Assembly: GCF_036373705.1 (NCBI RefSeq)
Contig: NC_089863.1
Span: 3,580,444-3,644,443 of the forward strand
DNA: 64,000 nucleotides
Direction: 5' to 3'
Source: Amia ocellicauda
Lineage: Eukaryota > Chordata > Actinopteri > Amiiformes > Amiidae
The position numbers were made by a program, and so were the translations under genes. Below, piece after piece: positions 58,301 to 64,000 of the stretch. The notes below the pieces were generated by a model that saw nothing but the letters and a program-made list of their open reading frames with translations, was not told where the DNA came from and searched no databases. Numbering within the stretch: position 1 is the first letter of the stretch; each line of letters begins with the position of its first letter.

Positions 58301-59517
58301 GTTCATGTGAATACACAGATACTAGTTTTGCTGCCATTGCAGACTCCAAACGGCGAGCGTAGATCTGTTTCATTTATTGTGAGCAGTTTTTTGTGTTTTT
58401 ATATTGAGTAGTTTACTAATGCAAGTGTGAGTTTCTCAAAGTAATATATGTAGTGCAATTTGAAACAATGTGATTGTATTCTTCCTTGATACAATATCAC
58501 CATATCGAAAATATAGTTAGCTGCATTGAATTTGTTTTCATAAGCCATGTCAAACTTCCAGCTGTTCACTGTATTGTTTTCTTTAGTTGTTTTTCCTTAT
58601 TTATTACTGCCTATTACCTTTTTAACAATAAAAAAGCTTTGAGACAATGATAAAAATATGGATGTTATTTAATCATGCATATTACAGTTGTCTCAGATTT
58701 AAGAAGGGAAAGAAAAATACATGTTAAAAATTTTACTTTTACATATACAGTATATGGGAAACCCTGTAACAACGTTGGGTGCTTTTTGCTGACATATGGG
58801 ATGTACATGCACCTCTAAACTAACTCTGGGGTAATGAATCCTTTATGGTGATAACTAATTGTTGTAAACTTAAATAAATGTGTGTATAAAGGGTGTTTGT
58901 GTATATATTCATAGTAGGTATATTCATACGGGTAGTGAAGGAGAAACAAACTAAAATAATAATAATAATAAAAAACAACATTGGTTTAACAATTTACCAA
59001 AAATGTTGAATCTTAAAGTGCTCCATACTGAGGCATAAAAATAAAATAAAAATACACCATTCAGCATTATCAGTGATTTGTATTGTATTACTATTCTTTC
59101 CCATACCCCACCCAATGTTAATAATGTTAATATTAACTTACTAAAATGTATCTAGTAATCAAGGTAAGCTTAGTAATCATACCTTAATTGAAACTTGTGT
59201 GAAAGTGTTTTGTTCATTTATATGATTAGATTTCAGTTGACAGTAAATGTATGCATGTTCCGATGTATCTACAGAACAATTAATGTTTTGGTAATACAAG
59301 ACACTAATGTAAATTTCCCACCCCCCCTCCCATGACTGTGGTGATGGAAAATGACGACAATGCACAATGTGGATCCACAAAAGGTAAAAATAAATACATA
59401 TCTGCAAGCTTTTGTTATCTGGAATAACAAGAGACACTTAGCATATACAATGAAATGGAGAACTGCTGAGAGATCACTTGACAGTAAGTCATAGAAAAGT
59501 GTTAGAAAGCAGCGATA

Positions 59518-60290
59518 GTGTTGTGTCAATCTTGCATCAAACATACCATGATATTGAAAATGCAGATGTTGAGCCTTGCAATGCAGAACGATAGCCATGA
59601 CAGTGATTCTAGTAGTGATAGAGAAGATGATGTTTGGGCAATAACTGATGAGTGCAATGCCATAATAACATACTCTGATTCAGAAGAGGATGAGGAAAAT
59701 GAAGGAGGCATTTATTTGAAAGATGATCTTACATCTTGGGCAAATTGAAACTTGATAACACACAATGCTGTGGATGATCTTCTCAAGACACTGAGAAACC
59801 ATGGCCATTCAGAGCTCCCTAAAACAGCGAGGACATTACTAAAAGCCTCGTAAAACAGAAACAGAAATTAAATCTGGTATGCAGTACGTACACTTTCCTG
59901 TAAATGAGGGAATTCTGAAATACATTGAGAAATATCCCACAGATTTGATTAACAATACTGATATTATAGAAATATCTTTTGAGCATTGATGGACTACCAA
60001 TTTTTAAAGCACTCAGGGTTCAGTTTGGCCAATTTTATGTGCTATTCACCTATCGGCAGAATATGTATTTCCAGTTACGCTGACATATGGTAGCAGTAGG
60101 CCCAGCAATTTGATTTTCTACAAGATACAGTGAGGGATATAGGCGAACTCTTGCAAAATGGTTTGGTATACAAGAGTAGACATGTCCAAGTACAGCTTCG
60201 ATGCATTGTTTGTGATGCCCCTGCTGGAGCAATGCTGAAATCTGTCAAGCAATACTCTGGCTACTATGGATGTAGTACAACCTCACCCTA
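59518..60290 (+). mobile_element. Degenerate DNA-transposase-like pseudogene
   Basis: Broken plus-strand frames: an acidic N-terminal piece (SDSSSDREDDVW...EEDEENEGG, 59518-59748), a following ELPKTARTLLK segment, and a C-terminal piece from 60130 (DIGELLQNGLV, CDAPAGAMLKSVKQYSGYYGC). The pattern CDAPA-x(6)-K-x(5)-GYYGC resembles uncharacterised transposase-like proteins that are repeated in fish and invertebrate genomes. Several stops and frameshifts; family not assigned. Confidence 0.45.
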
Positions 60291-61206
60291 CATTTCAGCC
60301 AGGCCAGACTTATCTGAAAGATCAGACAGGTCAAGGTCATTGTGCAGCTCAGATGAGAAGTCAACAACACCTAGCATTTCAGTTGAAAGGTCAAGTGGAT
60401 CAGATAGGCCAGGATCACTTTGCCGATATAAAAGGGCACGATCACCGTGCAGAAGGGATGAACGGGCAAGATCATGCTACACTTTCCCCTTCCCGAAACA
60501 CAAATATATTATGGGTTACAAACATCCTCGGACAATAACATTCCCACGAGGCATGACGTGCACATGCTTGTGGGAACACTGCAAACATTTTTCTTTCCCA
60601 AACGCATTAGCCAATAAATCGGTACTATTATGTTGTGTAACTACGTATAGGGACTGCCCCGTAACTGTCACTGAAGTTGTTTGTTAGACTGTATAATGGC
60701 TGTGTGAAACTTTCAATAAACTGAAGATAAACGAATGGACTACTTCTGTGTCTGCATTTTTCTTCCCGAGTGCTCGTCTCCTGCTGAACAGTCTCCCCTG
60801 TAGCTGAAACGCTGACTGGCCTGACTGCCTGATTCACTGGGATCCGAAGGGTTGCTTCACCTGAAGCGTTGTACCTTAACAATACCCTATAGCAGCAAAT
60901 CCCCTTCATCTGCACATAATTCCACCAGAAGACCTCAGACTGATAATAGTGAGTTAATCTTCCCACCCTAATTTCCATATTCTCTAACTTCTCTAGCTTT
61001 TCTTTCCAGCAGTAATTACTTAATATTTTGTTTGGAACTAGAGATTTTGGCAACCCTCTACTATTCCCATAGCCTATAGGATTGCTGCTCAATCTTCCAG
61101 TTTATTAAATGATCCTTGCATAAATAAATATATATAGTGTTGGAGTTGTTTTGATACATTCCTGCAGATCACTTCTGCATTACATATTTGAATTAACAAC
61201 ACCAAA

Positions 61207-61430
61207 GTGCAATACATGTCTGTTCTATTAGGTTTTCAGAGGAGCGTCCTTGTGAGGCTTGACATCATTCTTGAGGCCCAGCAGGAGGGCTTGGCCCTAT
61301 TATGTAAGTTGATTTCTGCCCTTGGAAGCAGTTGCTGCCCTCAACCCTGGCAGACCATACACCAGATGGCTTCCATTTACATGAAGGTGTTGACTTCCAG
61401 AAATAAAATGTTATCAATGTTTCACTAAAC
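61207..61430 (+). pseudogene. Short coiled-coil-like remnant
   Basis: The frame contains FQRSVLVRLDIILEAQQEGLALL, a heptad-like helix similar to those before DUF4806 domains in fish repeat-derived proteins. No DUF4806 domain follows. May belong to the same dead element as 59518-60290. Confidence 0.25.
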
Positions 61431-61479
61431 TTCTGTTGTGAAAATGTCTGGGGAACATGGCATAGAGGTAATAAAACCC

Positions 61480-62460
61480 TTTGAAGCGGGCGAGAGCCGA
61501 AATCCCGAAACAGAGCTACGAACCCAGGCCAGCCGGCATTTCCAGAAGATGGCATGGATTGACATCAGGTATGAATCGAGCCTCCTCCAATAGGAGACAT
61601 GGGGCTGGCACAAATCCAAATTCGCAAACTCAAGCACCAATCACCTATAATCTGAAGGCATAAAAAGTAAGGCACAGCATTTTTCTCTCTCTCTCACCTG
61701 AATCGGTAACTCGCTGCCACAACTCAACCTGTAGCTCTGTTGCCAGAACCGGAACCAGAAACCAACCAAGTCTTTGCCAGCAACAGAAGAGTTAAACCGG
61801 GAGAAGGAGATTGAGCCGTACGAAGAATTCTTTAAAGAACTTTATTAAGTAAAGAACTTTAGAAACTGCACCTGCCCGCCTGTGCCCACCTGATCAGTGG
61901 AGTGTATGCAGCTGGACAATTGACTAAGTCGACTGTAATACAGAAGTGTTCAGTCATTTAAATAGCTATTGAGTCTTAAGAAACTTGACCCTTGGAAAAG
62001 AACAGGGCCCTGCTTTCCTCAAAGACTTTGTCTTCAAGTAACTACAGTGGAAAACCCTGCTTGCCAAGAAGATATCCTGTGTACACCCTTGGAGCCTTCA
62101 AACCAGTGGAAAATCTGTTTGGAAAAGACTCTACTTTCGCGAAACCCCAACTTCCAGGTGCATCGACTGAGTGGAAGTTCTTGGACAAAGCCGAACCGGA
62201 CGGCCTTTGTTCCAAACCACACGGACCTCGTGCCGTGTGCTGTTATCTGAGCCCGAAGACAGAGAGGCCTCTCTGCGACGAAGTTCAGATAAGTTTAACA
62301 GTTTGGAGTTTGTGATTCATGACATTTGAGAAATCAATTAGAAATGTTAATCTGTGATTCATAACTCTAGAATGTGTAATATCATTTAGTTTTCTTAAAT
62401 ATAAATATGTGTTGCATTAAACTGTTTTGTTGAAATTTTTGAAATAAAACGTGTCAACGC
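61480..62460 (+). mobile_element. Possible solo LTR
   Basis: Promoter-like order on plus: CCAATAGG (61587) and ACCAATCACC (61636), TATA-like CATAAAAAGT (61659), a CT-rich start-like stretch (61681), and AATAAA at 62442 about 780 bp later. Two overlapping open frames at 61969-62315 encode nothing known. Terminal TG...CA borders and a target duplication were not established. Confidence 0.25.
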
Positions 62461-62469
62461 CGAGAAATA

Positions 62470-64000
62470 TCTTCTCATTCCTGTTTAACTGTTTAGTCTG
62501 AAATTAACACAAGTTAATAGACGTTAGATTATAGGTGGCCCTGCCTATCCTTAATCATTGAATAATAATCAGTTAAGGGAAATTGTGGTAACAAGTAATG
62601 ATAGGATCTTTCTCGGCACCTAAACGTAAATGAGACTGATATATATATAACGAGAAGTTACCTGACATAAATACTAACCTGCGTAGTTATTTAATGTCCG
62701 ACTAACAATACTAATGAGAGACTCACCTTCGTCTTACTAACCGGTATTGTAGTCAATGTGTTTGTAATTTTGTGTAAAGTTTTGTGTGTCATCATATGCG
62801 ATTCTATGGTCTTTGATTTGGTCACGCAAGTGATTTGTCTTTGATTTGTTGATCTTGAGTGAATTTTAATTAGTTTTTCCCTTTTTGTATAACTAGTGTG
62901 GTGCTACATTTTATCTTTGTTTTAAATAAATTTGAGAATTTATATCTTTGGAATTGGTGTCTGTGTCCAATTATTTCAGAAATTGAGTTCTACAAGATTC
63001 TAGGATTCTTGATAAGGTGATACTGAAATTCACTTCTTTAACTGAAATGTGTATCTTATGCTACATTAGTATAAAATGGCTATAAAATGTATTTAAAGTG
63101 TAAACCTACTGGTGTAGTATTGTACACAGATGAAGTCACTTTCAATGTACAAACCATATGTGGAATGTGCTGTTGCTGTATTTAGTTTCTAACTACACTG
63201 TCAACACGGACCATTCCGTAGCTGCTGTGCTGGAGTTTGGAGGGTGTGACCTGGGAGACAGAAAGTAATACGTAAACTATGTACCAACAAGTTCATGTCA
63301 CCATAGGCGCCGAGTTTAGAAATTCCCGGGGGGGGGCTGAGTTATTAACCCTAAGCCCCTACGACCACTGTCAGATAAAACCACTAATATAGAAACCGCT
63401 GATTTTATTTTATACCTACATTCTAGGCCAGGGTTCGTCAACGGGCCAAACCCAGACAGCACACACAGGACGTTGGCCCGACGTCGGCATATGTTTGGCA
63501 TGGTCGGACAGCAGTATGAGGGGGAACATGTCCGACTAAATGGCGACAGCTGCGATATCGGTGCAACTTGTTTTCCTAAATGGACCTGTACAACTTTAAA
63601 ATCTCATACCTATAAATAATATTAATTTTCTTCGCATTGTATTTGTGTTCAGTGAACCGGTTTCATTCCTATAGTGTGTGAAGATGCCACGAAACGAGGT
63701 TTTTTGTTTGTATTATTCCTAAGACACTGAATTCGCCACGAATGTAACTTAATGGCTACAGGACAGAAGGGAACTTATATATCATGAATATTTAAAAAGT
63801 GCTCAATCCTGATAATTAAGATTACAGTTATAAGAATCAATACGGCTTGTATTTATTGAATGCCTTGTAGTTTGCAGTTACTTTTTGTTTTTGTGTTTAA
63901 TTGACCCAAGTCGTGTCCAGAGGATTCCTGTGCTTCAGATCAGGGCCCCAGTCACTGAGATCAATATCAGACGTGCGCCGTTTATTCTTTTAAATGTTTA
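62470..64000. other. AT-rich non-coding right edge
   Basis: No exon recognised. A small inverted patch GACGTTGGCCCGACGTCGGC at 63470-63489 follows a CAGACAGCACACACAGGACG motif, a combination I associate with dispersed fish repeats. Confidence 0.5.

Larger units (their letters stand above)
54825..59500. other. AT-rich intergenic region, no gene recognised
   Basis: Contains (AAT)/(ATT)n at 55904-55977, a reverse-oriented SINE tail at 57550-57605 and a Tc1 end at 58208-58300. No exon chain seen. Confidence 0.6.

Noticed and set aside
1-64000. CRISPR arrays, operons, tRNA or rRNA genes
   Set aside because: The tandem arrays lack unique spacers, the genes are spliced vertebrate genes, and no cloverleaf or rRNA segment was recognised.

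Overview
The window is nuclear DNA of a ray-finned fish. The evidence is vertebrate intron-exon genes with high-GC exons, a vertebrate-type gene block (per1, vamp2, aurkb, tmem107), abundant Tc1-like transposon pieces, a hAT MITE, L2-type SINE tails, and a very high density of microsatellites and minisatellites. The species cannot be named from the sequence. Nothing bacterial or plasmid-like is present.

All six recognisable protein genes lie on the minus strand, so they read right to left. 351-2059: the first five coding exons of per1 (circadian repressor); the rest lies off the left edge. 2060-10260: per1 5' non-coding region with three GC-rich promoter-like patches. 10260-12960: intergenic, with a complete 292-bp hAT MITE and a dead Tc1/mariner element. 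18190-24023: vamp2 (synaptobrevin), five exons, with its start codon apparently split by an intron and long AT- or GA-rich sequence downstream. 27142-30555: complete aurkb (Aurora kinase B) in nine coding exons, followed upstream by an NF-Y/CHR-type promoter and a deleted Tc1 element. 32383-39815: tmem107 (cilium transition zone). 43011-46830 and 52314-54824: two tandem NXPE-family genes (neurexophilin-like and PC-esterase domains). 54825-64000: no intact gene, only transposon remnants, a possible solo LTR and AT-rich DNA.

The strongest unexpected observation is in tmem107. Exon 4 is present twice (38594-38690 and 32701-32797). Both copies are exactly 97 bp, have the same splice phases and encode alternative versions of the same transmembrane segment. 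Because 97 is not a multiple of three, using both shifts the frame, so the arrangement has the form of a mutually exclusive exon pair. The copies are separated by a 5.8-kb intron made mostly of a 4.3-kb GTGTCTCTCTGTGTCA-type minisatellite, into which a non-LTR retrotransposon fragment has inserted. The other main observations are the recent NXPE duplication with near-identical introns but unrelated signal-peptide exons, a 56-bp palindrome inside a 175-bp aurkb intron, and promoter motifs that match each gene's biology (X-box for tmem107, CCAAT/CHR for aurkb, E-box/CRE for per1).

The genes do not form a pathway. The block is conserved synteny: in mammals PER1, VAMP2, TMEM107 and AURKB are also neighbours on one strand, but here aurkb lies between vamp2 and tmem107. 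Exon coordinates below were derived by hand from GT/AG sites, phase and similarity to remembered family proteins; no alignment or search was run.
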